DNA of 6,924 nucleotides, from the NCBI GenBank assembly GCA_014190175.1, contig BJFZ01000061.1, forward strand, positions 1 through 6,924. Reading direction: 5' to 3'. The notes under the pieces were generated by a model. The model was not told the DNA's origin, ran no database searches, and saw only the letters and a list, made by a program, of their open reading frames with translations. The translations under genes were made by a program, and so were the position numbers. Shown here one piece after another: positions 1 to 6,152 of the stretch (positions are counted from its first letter, which is position 1; every line of letters starts with the position of its first letter). The DNA is from Actinomycetes bacterium (GTDB lineage Bacteria; Actinomycetota; Actinomycetes; Nanopelagicales; Nanopelagicaceae).

Positions 1-7
1 TAAAAGA

Positions 8-226
8 TTACAACCCATCCTTTGGCTTTAAGCGCTTAAACAATGCAACAATTGCGCCAATTGCTATAAGTAATAGCCCTATTGGCACACTGCCCATCAA
101 CAACCACAGATAACCTCCACTGCCTGAACCCTCATCAAACATAGAGACGTTACCGATAAGGGAAGTAATAAAGGCAATGGCTATAGGCAAAAAGGCTAGG
201 ACCAGGCCTGCACGTATTAAAGGCAT
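8..226 (-). CDS. small two-helix membrane protein, function unknown
   Basis: This is a 72-residue hypothetical protein that I do not recognise. Two hydrophobic stretches are visible, roughly residues 5-25 and 38-63. They are joined by a short polar, Gly/Ser-rich loop (FDEGSGSGG, about 30-38), and the protein ends in a basic tail (KRLKPKDGL). This suggests a small integral membrane protein with two transmembrane helices and a cytoplasmic C-terminus. The ATG at 224-226 has no clear Shine-Dalgarno sequence upstream, so either the start is weak or the message is leaderless. It lies on the same strand as the ABC importer operon, 124 bp downstream of the last permease gene, and could be read through from it, but nothing ties it functionally to transport. 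The hydrophobic pattern and clean start and stop make it plausible as a real gene; conservation has not been tested. Confidence 0.5.
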   Translation of the reverse strand: MPLIRAGLVLAFLPIAIAFITSLIGNVSMFDEGSGSGGYLWLLMGSVPIGLLLIAIGAIVALFKRLKPKDGL

Positions 227-350
227 GATGTAAGGGTAGAGGCAAAGGTGGAGTTGGGATCAAGGGCACTTCACGAAAGTTCTCGCGGTTCTATCAGGTA
301 CTTGGCAACAACTGAAGACCCACCGCACTACAAGCTTACACACCAGATCA

Positions 351-1217
351 CTAGCCCTTAATTGCACCTTCCATAACACCTTTAACAAGCTGCTTGGATA
401 CGACGAAGAAGAGAATTATGAGCGGAAGAGTTGCAAAGAAAGCCGCACCCATTTGGGCCGCATGGTTGACTAAGTAAGCTTGCTCTTTCATTTGAGCTAT
501 TGCCATCTGGATCGTGAGAAGTTTATCTCCATCCAAAATCAACATCGGCCACAAGAAATCATTCCATGCATTTAAGAATGAGAAGAGACCCATTACCAGG
601 GCTGTTGGCCTTACTAATGGAAATACAATTTTGAGATAAATCTGCCATGGAGATGCACCATCGATGCGAGCAGCTTGAATCACTTCATCTGTAATGACGG
701 CACTAATACTCTGGCGCATCCAAAAGACGCCAAATGCCGAAACTAAACCAGGGACGATAATCGCCTTAAGGTCATTATTCCACCCTAGTTTGGTTACAAG
801 AATGTACATTGGAATTATGCCCAATTGTCCTGGAATCATCATAGTCAGGAGAATAAATCCGAAGAATTGCTTCTGGCCTCTAAATTTCAACTTTGCAAAA
901 GCATAACCTGCAAACGTACAGAAGAAGATATGAGAGATGGCCATGGTAAATGCGATTGTGAATGAAATAAGAATTGCTCGACTAATATTTGCATATTGAA
1001 AAATTACATCAAAAGTATTCCCAAGTTCATGACCCAAAGTGAATCGTGGGGGATTCTTAGCTATTTCATTCTTCTTATTTGAAGCGACAACTAACATCCA
1101 CCAAAATGGGAATGCAACTAGAAATGTACTTATTGATAGAACTAAATAAGCAGCGAGTGACCCTAGCTGAATTCGCTTTTTAGTCTTTTGTGAAGTAAGT
1201 GCTATAAGTTGTGTCAT
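351..1217 (-). CDS. carbohydrate ABC transporter permease, MalG/CebG-like (CUT1 family)
   Basis: This is an inner subunit of a sugar importer: a membrane permease that pairs with the MalF-like protein encoded just upstream and couples to an ATPase. The 288-residue protein has about six hydrophobic segments. The cytoplasmic EAA loop, which docks the ATPase, is at about residues 178-204 (EVIQAARIDGAS... then FPLVRP). The MalG-family signature NAWNDFLWPMLIL is at 216-228, and the family-typical tail GVMEGAIKG ends the protein. I chose the ATG at 1215-1217 over an in-frame TTG at 1230-1232. The ATG has an AAGGA ribosome site (1223-1227) five bases away and starts one base after the malF-like stop, whereas the TTG would lie inside the upstream gene and has no better site. 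The gene is the third of the operon. Sugar specificity cannot be read from the permease; cello-oligosaccharides are inferred from the operators. Confidence 0.93.
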   Translation of the reverse strand: MTQLIALTSQKTKKRIQLGSLAAYLVLSISTFLVAFPFWWMLVVASNKKNEIAKNPPRFTLGHELGNTFDVIFQYANISRAILISFTIAFTMAISHIFFCTFAGYAFAKLKFRGQKQFFGFILLTMMIPGQLGIIPMYILVTKLGWNNDLKAIIVPGLVSAFGVFWMRQSISAVITDEVIQAARIDGASPWQIYLKIVFPLVRPTALVMGLFSFLNAWNDFLWPMLILDGDKLLTIQMAIAQMKEQAYLVNHAAQMGAAFFATLPLIILFFVVSKQLVKGVMEGAIKG

Positions 1218-1218
1218 G

Positions 1219-2136
1219 TCAGTCCTTCGCAATCTTGCTAGCTATAGTTGCATTAATTACTGCAAAAATGACAACACAGAAGAAAATAAATATTCCAATT
1301 GCTGCACCGTAACCAAATTGGAATTTCCTAAATGCTTCTTCATAAAGAAACATCGCGAGTGTGTAGAACTGTTTATCATTTCCACCTGTGACTCCGCCAA
1401 GAATGTATGGTTCATTGAAGGTTTGAAGGCCACCGATTGTGGACATAGTCACTGTAAAGATGAGAACATTTCTTATTCCAGGCAGGGTGATAAATTTGAA
1501 TTGCTCCCAGGCATTGGCTCCATCCAGCTGGGCTGATTCATAGAGCTCCCTGGGTATGGATTGCATAGCTGCCAGATAAATTAAGGCGTTGTAGCCCGTC
1601 CAGCGCCAAATGATCATCGTGGCAATTTCTATGTGGCTAGAAAGCGTTCCATTCATCCAATTGATCTTGTTGATGCCAAAGAAATGCAATGCATAGTTGA
1701 TCAGACCGAAATCTCGACCATAGAGTGAACTGAAAATTACAGCGATTGCCAGGACTGAAGTTACGTTAGGAATGAGAATGGCTGAACGCCAGAACCCCGA
1801 GAATCTCAAGCGAGTGCGGTTGAGCAGGGTTGCCATATATAGAGCTAGAGCAAGCTGGGGGATAGTTCCAAGGACCCAAATACTTAGAGTATTTCTTAGA
1901 GCTTTCCAGAGAGTGTCATCGGCAAGTAAATTGATGAAATTTCCAAGTCCAATGAACTCTTTCGTTCCAAGTGGATCCCAATTAAACAAAGCCATATAAC
2001 TTGTATATAGAATCGGGAAGATTCCAAAAATCAAATATAGGAAATAGAATGGAGAAACTGCAAAGAATGCAAGGCGACCTTCTCCAGCGCGAATTGAAGA
2101 TTTTTTCTCAGCTCGATTAATTCTGGGTAGTTTCAT
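1219..2136 (-). CDS. carbohydrate ABC transporter permease, MalF/CebF-like (CUT1 family)
   Basis: This is the partner permease of the sugar importer, 305 residues long and predicted to sit in the cytoplasmic membrane with about six helices. After a basic N-terminus (about 1-20), the first helix begins near residue 22. FNWDP at 51-55 is characteristic of this family. The ATPase-docking EAA loop is at about 197-223 (ELYESAQLDGANAW, then ITLPGIR). The segment TFNEPYILGGVTGG at about 239-252 matches the conserved periplasmic-side region of sugar MalF homologues. The ATG at 2134-2136 is preceded by GGAGA (2141-2145) at normal spacing; an ATG ten bases further upstream meets a stop after three codons. 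The gene is separated from the binding-protein gene by 107 bp containing a strong hairpin, and only one base separates its stop from the malG-like start. It is a standard-length member with nothing missing. Confidence 0.93.
   Translation of the reverse strand: MKLPRINRAEKKSSIRAGEGRLAFFAVSPFYFLYLIFGIFPILYTSYMALFNWDPLGTKEFIGLGNFINLLADDTLWKALRNTLSIWVLGTIPQLALALYMATLLNRTRLRFSGFWRSAILIPNVTSVLAIAVIFSSLYGRDFGLINYALHFFGINKINWMNGTLSSHIEIATMIIWRWTGYNALIYLAAMQSIPRELYESAQLDGANAWEQFKFITLPGIRNVLIFTVTMSTIGGLQTFNEPYILGGVTGGNDKQFYTLAMFLYEEAFRKFQFGYGAAIGIFIFFCVVIFAVINATIASKIAKD
1223..1227 (-). promoter_or_regulatory. ribosome binding site deciding the MalG-like start
   Basis: The minus strand reads AAGGA, then five bases, then ATG (1215-1217). 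The site lies in the last codons of the malF-like gene, so the two permeases are probably translated in a coupled way. It supports the 288-residue form of the MalG-like protein over a five-residue longer form starting at a TTG. Confidence 0.75.
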
Positions 2137-2179
2137 TATTTCTCCATTGTAGTTGCGAATCCACGATTAAGGGAATACC

Positions 2180-2212
2180 GAAGGTGGTAGTGACTAAGTC
2201 ACTACCACCTTC
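2180..2212 (-). repeat. perfect 15-bp inverted repeat (hairpin) between binding-protein and permease genes
   Basis: GAAGGTGGTAGTGAC (2180-2194) is followed by a 3-base loop (2195-2197) and its exact reverse complement (2198-2212). In the operon transcript this forms a 15-bp stem with a tight loop, 31 bases after the binding-protein stop and 43 bases before the MalF-like start. No run of U follows the stem in the direction of transcription, so it is not a canonical rho-independent terminator. Known parallels are intergenic hairpins in sugar ABC operons, such as those between malE and malF, that protect the upstream message from 3' decay and so give more binding protein than permease. That role is inferred here; partial termination is the alternative. 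Confidence 0.85.
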
Positions 2213-2243
2213 AGACCCGCCCCTGTAATAAAAAGTTTAAGGT

Positions 2244-3512
2244 TTAAGAAAGAGCCTTAATCTTTTTAATTTCTTTCATGAGCTGTGCCCAAGAAGCTTC
2301 TGGAGTTTGCTTACCAGAAGCCATTCGACCGACAGCTGCGTTGTAGGCATCCTTAACAGATACCTGATACTTACCTTCGTAGATAGGCTTCTTAATAGCC
2401 ATAACCACATCAGAGAAGATCTTGCCAATAGGAGCGTTATTCCAAGCGATATCCTTAGCAGCTAAGAACTTAGGATCCTTGTATACAGCTGGTGTTGTAG
2501 GCAGTACACCCTTGTCAAGGAATAGCTTTAACTGTTGTTCTGGTGCAAGAACCCAGCTGATGAACGTCCAAGCTTCCTTAGGGTGAGCGGCAAACTTAGG
2601 AATCGTGAGTTGAGATCCACCCCAGTTAGCTCCGCCGCCAGGCATTTGCGCTACATCCCATGCGCCAGGAATATCCTTTGCATTGTTCTGGATGTTAGCA
2701 AGCAACCATGAAGGACAAAGCATTGCAGCAAAAGCTCCATTGCCCATTCCTTGGTTCCAGTCACTGCTCCATAGTTCAATTTCAGCTGAAAGCTTCTTAG
2801 TTGCAAAAGTTCCAGCAAGATCATAAGCCTTCTTAACCTGTGGAACTTCTACGATTTTGTCAGTTTTCTTGTCATAGAACTGCACGCCGTCAGCACCTTG
2901 ACGAGAAACACCTTCAAATAGTGAACCTACGTTATCAAGGAATGGCTTACCTGTTGCAGCAACGTACTTTTGTGCAAATGCGGTGAGCTTTTCAGGCGTA
3001 GAGGTTGCAGCAGAGACTGCGCCTCGCTCATTTGGAAGGCCTGCCTTCTTTAGCAAGTCTTGGCGGTAACACATTGCAAGTCCGCCAACATCTGTTGGAA
3101 TACCAATGATGGTTCCATCGCGAGCAACGCCTTGCTCCCAACGCCAGTTGATATAATTCTTCTCAAGAGTATTTGCTTTGAATGTCTTACCAAGGTTTGT
3201 AAATAACTGTGGGTATGCCTTAAATCGAGAAGAGTATCCAACTTCTATGCAAGCAATATCTGGTCCAGAACCTGCAATTAGCTGAGTGAGCAAACCATCA
3301 TGGTGAGCATTGAAGTCAGCAGTTTTTACCTTAATCTTGATGTTTGGATTAACTGTCTCCCACTCTTTAAGCAGATTAGAGAGGTTAAGATCATTAAAAC
3401 AGCTGAGAGTAATCTCAACTGGAGCAGCTACTGCTGGAGCAGCTGGGGCAAGAAGAGCTCCCATCACTACAAATGCAGCAAGGATTCGAATCTTTCGAAT
3501 TTTTTTGAACAT
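2244..3512 (-). CDS. extracellular sugar-binding protein of ABC importer (MalE/CebE-like, SBP family 1)
   Basis: This protein captures an oligosaccharide outside the membrane and delivers it to the two permeases encoded downstream. It has 422 residues, normal for the family. The signal peptide has a basic start (MFKKIRKIR), a hydrophobic core at about 10-28 and a probable cleavage site after AVAA (residue 30). The mature part opens with a beta strand (VEITLSCFN). Family features follow: LTQLIAGSGPDIACIEVGY at about 75-93, IIGIPTDVGGLAMCYR at about 135-150, a Trp/Gly-rich part at about 294-300 (GANWGGS), and AWTFISWVLAPEQQ at 314-327. No lipobox cysteine follows the signal peptide, which is unusual for a Gram-positive binding protein. 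The ATG has GGAGG (3517-3521) four bases upstream. As first gene of the operon, just downstream of a palindromic operator, it is probably repressed by a LacI-family protein. The ligand is unproven; cello-oligosaccharide is the best guess from the operator. Confidence 0.92.
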   Translation of the reverse strand: MFKKIRKIRILAAFVVMGALLAPAAPAVAAPVEITLSCFNDLNLSNLLKEWETVNPNIKIKVKTADFNAHHDGLLTQLIAGSGPDIACIEVGYSSRFKAYPQLFTNLGKTFKANTLEKNYINWRWEQGVARDGTIIGIPTDVGGLAMCYRQDLLKKAGLPNERGAVSAATSTPEKLTAFAQKYVAATGKPFLDNVGSLFEGVSRQGADGVQFYDKKTDKIVEVPQVKKAYDLAGTFATKKLSAEIELWSSDWNQGMGNGAFAAMLCPSWLLANIQNNAKDIPGAWDVAQMPGGGANWGGSQLTIPKFAAHPKEAWTFISWVLAPEQQLKLFLDKGVLPTTPAVYKDPKFLAAKDIAWNNAPIGKIFSDVVMAIKKPIYEGKYQVSVKDAYNAAVGRMASGKQTPEASWAQLMKEIKKIKALS

Positions 3513-3574
3513 GTATCCTCCGGATTAATTGTGCTCCCTGAGAACGGTTCCCAAGCATGAACTCCATGAGCCAT

Positions 3575-3586
3575 GAGAGCGCTCTT
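3575..3586 (-). promoter_or_regulatory. palindromic operator 1, CebR/LacI-type, at the binding-protein promoter
   Basis: A perfect 10-bp palindrome, AGAGCGCTCT (3576-3585), sits in a 13-bp stretch (TGAGAGCGCTCTT, 3574-3586) repeated exactly, in inverted orientation, at operator 2. The central CG, the AGCGCT core and the overall form match LacI-family operators, and it is close to the CebR/CelR box TGGGAGCGCTCCCA known from Streptomyces and Thermobifida. It overlaps or directly follows the likely -10 element of the importer operon, about 62 bases before the start codon, which is where a repressor would block transcription. The cognate repressor is not encoded in this window. Confidence 0.75.
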
Positions 3587-3615
3587 ATAATTCATCCCTC
3601 AGCCTCTAATTGCAA
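3584..3615 (-). promoter_or_regulatory. candidate promoter of the importer operon
   Basis: On the minus strand a -10-like TATAAG (3584-3589; TTATAA one base earlier) runs into operator 1. A -35-like TTGCAA lies at 3610-3615, but the spacing is 19-20 bases, longer than ideal. Transcription would begin near 3577, leaving a leader of roughly 65 bases. The position relative to the operator is the main support; the -35 assignment is weak. Confidence 0.4.
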
Positions 3616-3699
3616 GGGGGTTTTATGGGAATTTACATTAAGTTATCTAATTGTTACCAAGCGATTACGCTCAAATTTCATGACTTGAGGCCAATTTTC

Positions 3700-3712
3700 A
3701 AGAGCGCTCTCA
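3700..3712 (+). promoter_or_regulatory. palindromic operator 2, CebR/LacI-type, upstream of the acyltransferase-hydrolase operon
   Basis: This is the second copy of AGAGCGCTCT (3701-3710). With flanks, AAGAGCGCTCTCA (3700-3712) is the exact reverse complement of the 13 bp at operator 1. The flanks add an outer A/T-rich symmetry (TTT at 3696-3698 and AAA at 3713-3715). It lies about 80 bp before the acyltransferase start and 125 bp centre to centre from operator 1. This suggests the same repressor also controls the rightward operon, or that two bound dimers act together. I could not find a convincing -35/-10 pair for the rightward promoter. Confidence 0.7.
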
Positions 3713-3790
3713 AAATTGCTCCTCTTGCATTACAGTTCGTGATAGCCCCTGCGAAGTAGTTCGCCTGACTGTGATGGATAAGGACAAGCC

Positions 3791-4975
3791 ATGAATCGCC
3801 AATCGCTGCACATTAGGGGGGCCGATGGCTTCCGTGCTGCTGCTTGTTTACTCGTACTTTTTCATCACCTGACGCAAAAGATGAATCCGGATGCAGCGCC
3901 AAGCTGGTTTGCAAATATTCACCACTTTGGTATGCGGGGAGAGGTGGGCGTTAGTCTTTTTTTCGTACTCTCTGGCGCATTGCTGTCTTATCCATTTTGG
4001 ATCTCTTTCATCAATGGCACTTCACACCCAACAATCAAGAATTACTCCATCGCACGCGTGGCGCGTATTGTGCCCGCTACTTGGCTTAATCTCATTCTTT
4101 GCACATTGATTGCACTTTATCTCTATGAAATTCCTGTGAACTTCAACATGCTTATTGCGGGATTACTTTTTATCAATAGTTATCACTACTCGACCTTTTT
4201 TCCTGCCGAACTTAACGGTCCACTTTGGTCAATCGGCTTGGAAGTTTCTTGCTATGTCATCCTTCCCTTCCTTTTGTATCCAATCATCAAAAAGGCAGGG
4301 ACTTTCCTGAAAGCCTTTGCAACTCTTATCTTTGTCCTCATTTTCCTTCAGGTGATAGTTAATCCATGGGTGATTAAAACCTTCATGACAAGTGATGATG
4401 GAAAAGGATGGGATAAAGGTCTAGTTGGGGGAGCAAAAGCCTGGCTGCCATATTGGAACGTCAACTCATTTTTTTCTCAATTTTTAGTAGGTTCAATCGC
4501 TGCACTAGTGATTGCTCGCTTACGAAAAAACATTAAGCCAGCTTCGATCCTCTTTGATATCGCAGGAGGAGGCCTTCTATTTGCGGCAGTTGCAGTAGTC
4601 GGAGTTCGATTAATTCCCGGCGCACCAGACGCCTTGACCAAGCAGCCTTACCTTTCTCCAATCTACGCAATCATCATGGCCGCTGCTTTAGTCTGCATTG
4701 CGATGAGTCGCTATGCCTACAAAATCGTTGATAATCCTTTGTTTGTCTGGATTTCTAAGATTTCCTTTGGAATTTACCTGTGGCACCAGGTAGTTCAAAA
4801 CATTCTCCAGAGAAGTTTCAAGGAATCTTATGTCTACTTTGGAATCACAGATATAGGGCAATGGACACGCTTGAGTGTGCTTGTCATCGCGATTGCCGTA
4901 GCTATGGCTTCTTTTAGTTGGTACTTCTTTGAGAAGCCAATTCTCCAACTAGCTCGTAGAAAAATCTCATCATGA
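3791..4975 (+). CDS. membrane acyltransferase, AT3/OafA family
   Basis: This is an integral membrane O-acyltransferase. The family moves acetyl or other acyl groups from the cytoplasm onto extracellular glycans, peptidoglycan, lipids or small molecules. It has 394 residues and about ten hydrophobic segments. The N-terminal motif DGFRAAACLLVLFHH is at about 12-26, with Arg15 and His25/His26 in the conserved positions. Next come GVSLFFVLSGALLS (53-66), RVARIVPATWL (89-99), PLWSIGLEVSCY (144-155) with the conserved Glu151, SFGIYLWH (325-332) and a final FFEKP (379-383). No extra SGNH domain is fused at the C-terminus, so it is the single-domain form. The ATG at 3791 has AAGGA (3780-3784) six bases upstream. 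It is first in an operon with the secreted GH5 hydrolase, overlapping it by 4 bp, which suggests that it modifies, or works alongside, the same polysaccharide. The acceptor cannot be read from the sequence. Confidence 0.9.
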   Translation: MNRQSLHIRGADGFRAAACLLVLFHHLTQKMNPDAAPSWFANIHHFGMRGEVGVSLFFVLSGALLSYPFWISFINGTSHPTIKNYSIARVARIVPATWLNLILCTLIALYLYEIPVNFNMLIAGLLFINSYHYSTFFPAELNGPLWSIGLEVSCYVILPFLLYPIIKKAGTFLKAFATLIFVLIFLQVIVNPWVIKTFMTSDDGKGWDKGLVGGAKAWLPYWNVNSFFSQFLVGSIAALVIARLRKNIKPASILFDIAGGGLLFAAVAVVGVRLIPGAPDALTKQPYLSPIYAIIMAAALVCIAMSRYAYKIVDNPLFVWISKISFGIYLWHQVVQNILQRSFKESYVYFGITDIGQWTRLSVLVIAIAVAMASFSWYFFEKPILQLARRKISS

Positions 4976-6147
4976 AGGCTCGGGTGTTTATAGTTCTGGC
5001 AGCGATTTTGGCCTCCACATTTCTCTATGCAATTCCAACAGCACAGGCCTTCGCGCCAAAATTTCCACTTTCTACATCAGGAAATAAGATTATTGACTCC
5101 TCTGGAGCACAAGTAATTTTGCAAGGCGTCAACTGGTATGGAATGGAAAATGAACCTGGAACGGTCATTGGACTCAATGCTAGAGATTATAAACTTATGC
5201 TGAAACAAATTAAGCAGACTGGCTTTAATGTGATTCGAATTCCATTTTCGATGCAGACTCTGACTAAAGGAAAAGAAGTTTCTTCAGTTGCAGATTACAT
5301 TGGTTCAAATAGAGAACTTAAAGATAAATCGCCGATCGAAGTTTTGGATGCACTCATTCTTGAGGCAAACGTGCAAGGGTTGATGATTATTCTAGATAAC
5401 CACTCACAGGCCGATCAGGGATATAGAAATGATCTTTGGTATGGCCAAGCAGGTTTCACGGAAGATAATTGGGTAGAGATGTGGAAGTCTCTAGCTATTC
5501 GCTACAAAGATTCACCTAATGTTGTGGGTTTTGACTTAAAGAATGAGCCACATGGTAAAGCGACATGGGGAGATGGATCTGCCACCGATTTTAGACGTGC
5601 CGCTGAAAGAGCTGGAACTGCCATTCAAGAGGTTAATCCGAACCCATTAATAATTGTTGAAGGCATTGAGAACCAAGTTGCCGGTGGACAGAAATTGAAT
5701 GGACATTGGTGGGGTGGCAATCTCGAGGGAGTCAGAAACAATCCCGTACGACTTCCAGTTACCAATAAAGTTGTTTATTCTCCTCATGAATATGGCCCGG
5801 AGGTTTCGCCCCAGCCTTGGCTCACCTCGAAAAACCTTGAGAAAAACCTGCTCGATCGCTGGAGTAAGGGTTTTGGATATATCCATGATCAGAAGATCGC
5901 TCCAATCCTCATTGGTGAATTTGGCGCAATAGATTTTTCTCCTAAGACACTTAGCGGGCGATGGATAAAAACCTTTACGGATTACCTGGGCAAAAAAGGT
6001 ATGAGCTGGACCTACTGGGCTTGGAATCCTGGCTCAGGAGATACCGGTGGTCTACTTACGCCAGATATGGTGACTTTAGAAAAAAAGAAAATGCCAACAA
6101 TTCTTAATCTGATAAAGGTGCAAAAGAAATTACTTCCGCAGGGATAA
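4972..6147 (+). CDS. secreted glycoside hydrolase family 5, E1-like endoglucanase/cellulase
   Basis: A retaining GH5 hydrolase that probably cuts beta-1,4-glucan or a related polysaccharide outside the cell. It has 391 residues: a signal peptide with cleavage likely after AQA (residue 26), then one catalytic domain to the end. Visible landmarks are GVNWYGME (52-59), Arg89 in IRIPFS, LDNH (141-144), the acid/base Glu192 in FDLKNEPHG, His272 and Tyr274 in YSPHEYG, the nucleophile Glu316 in LIGEFG, and WTYWAWNPGSGDTGGLL (346-362). The whole pattern, including AAERAG and HWWGGNLEG, resembles the catalytic domain of Acidothermus endoglucanase E1 (subfamily GH5_1), recalled from memory rather than searched. 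There is no carbohydrate-binding module, linker or cell-wall anchor, unlike many cellulases. The ATG overlaps the acyltransferase TGA (ATGA) and lacks a good ribosome site, so translation is probably coupled. Exact substrate (cellulose, soluble beta-glucan, oligosaccharide) is not determined. Confidence 0.92.
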   Translation: MKARVFIVLAAILASTFLYAIPTAQAFAPKFPLSTSGNKIIDSSGAQVILQGVNWYGMENEPGTVIGLNARDYKLMLKQIKQTGFNVIRIPFSMQTLTKGKEVSSVADYIGSNRELKDKSPIEVLDALILEANVQGLMIILDNHSQADQGYRNDLWYGQAGFTEDNWVEMWKSLAIRYKDSPNVVGFDLKNEPHGKATWGDGSATDFRRAAERAGTAIQEVNPNPLIIVEGIENQVAGGQKLNGHWWGGNLEGVRNNPVRLPVTNKVVYSPHEYGPEVSPQPWLTSKNLEKNLLDRWSKGFGYIHDQKIAPILIGEFGAIDFSPKTLSGRWIKTFTDYLGKKGMSWTYWAWNPGSGDTGGLLTPDMVTLEKKKMPTILNLIKVQKKLLPQG

Positions 6148-6152
6148 TCCCA

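Noticed and set aside
27..40. Perfect 14-bp palindrome TTTAAGCGCTTAAA sharing the AGCGCT core with the two operators.
   Set aside because: It lies inside the coding end of the small membrane protein, encodes part of its basic tail, has no promoter context, and its outer half-sites differ from AGAGCGCTCT.
1230..1232. TTG start for the MalG-like permease, five residues upstream.
   Set aside because: The ATG at 1215-1217 has a well-spaced AAGGA site and follows the upstream stop by one base; the TTG would overlap the MalF-like gene without a better site.
1216..1536. Plus-strand open frame of 106 codons opposite the MalF-like gene.
   Set aside because: It is antisense to a well-supported permease, has no recognisable protein features and no ribosome site; a shadow frame. 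The other opposite-strand or out-of-frame open frames inside the real genes are rejected for the same reason.
2180..2212. Rho-independent terminator at the hairpin.
   Set aside because: Neither strand has a U run after the stem, and the permease genes downstream need transcription from the same promoter.
3586..3591. Perfect TATAAT on the plus strand overlapping operator 1, as promoter for the acyltransferase operon.
   Set aside because: No -35-like sequence at 16-18 bases upstream, and it lies about 200 bp from the gene; probably a by-product of the minus-strand -10 region.
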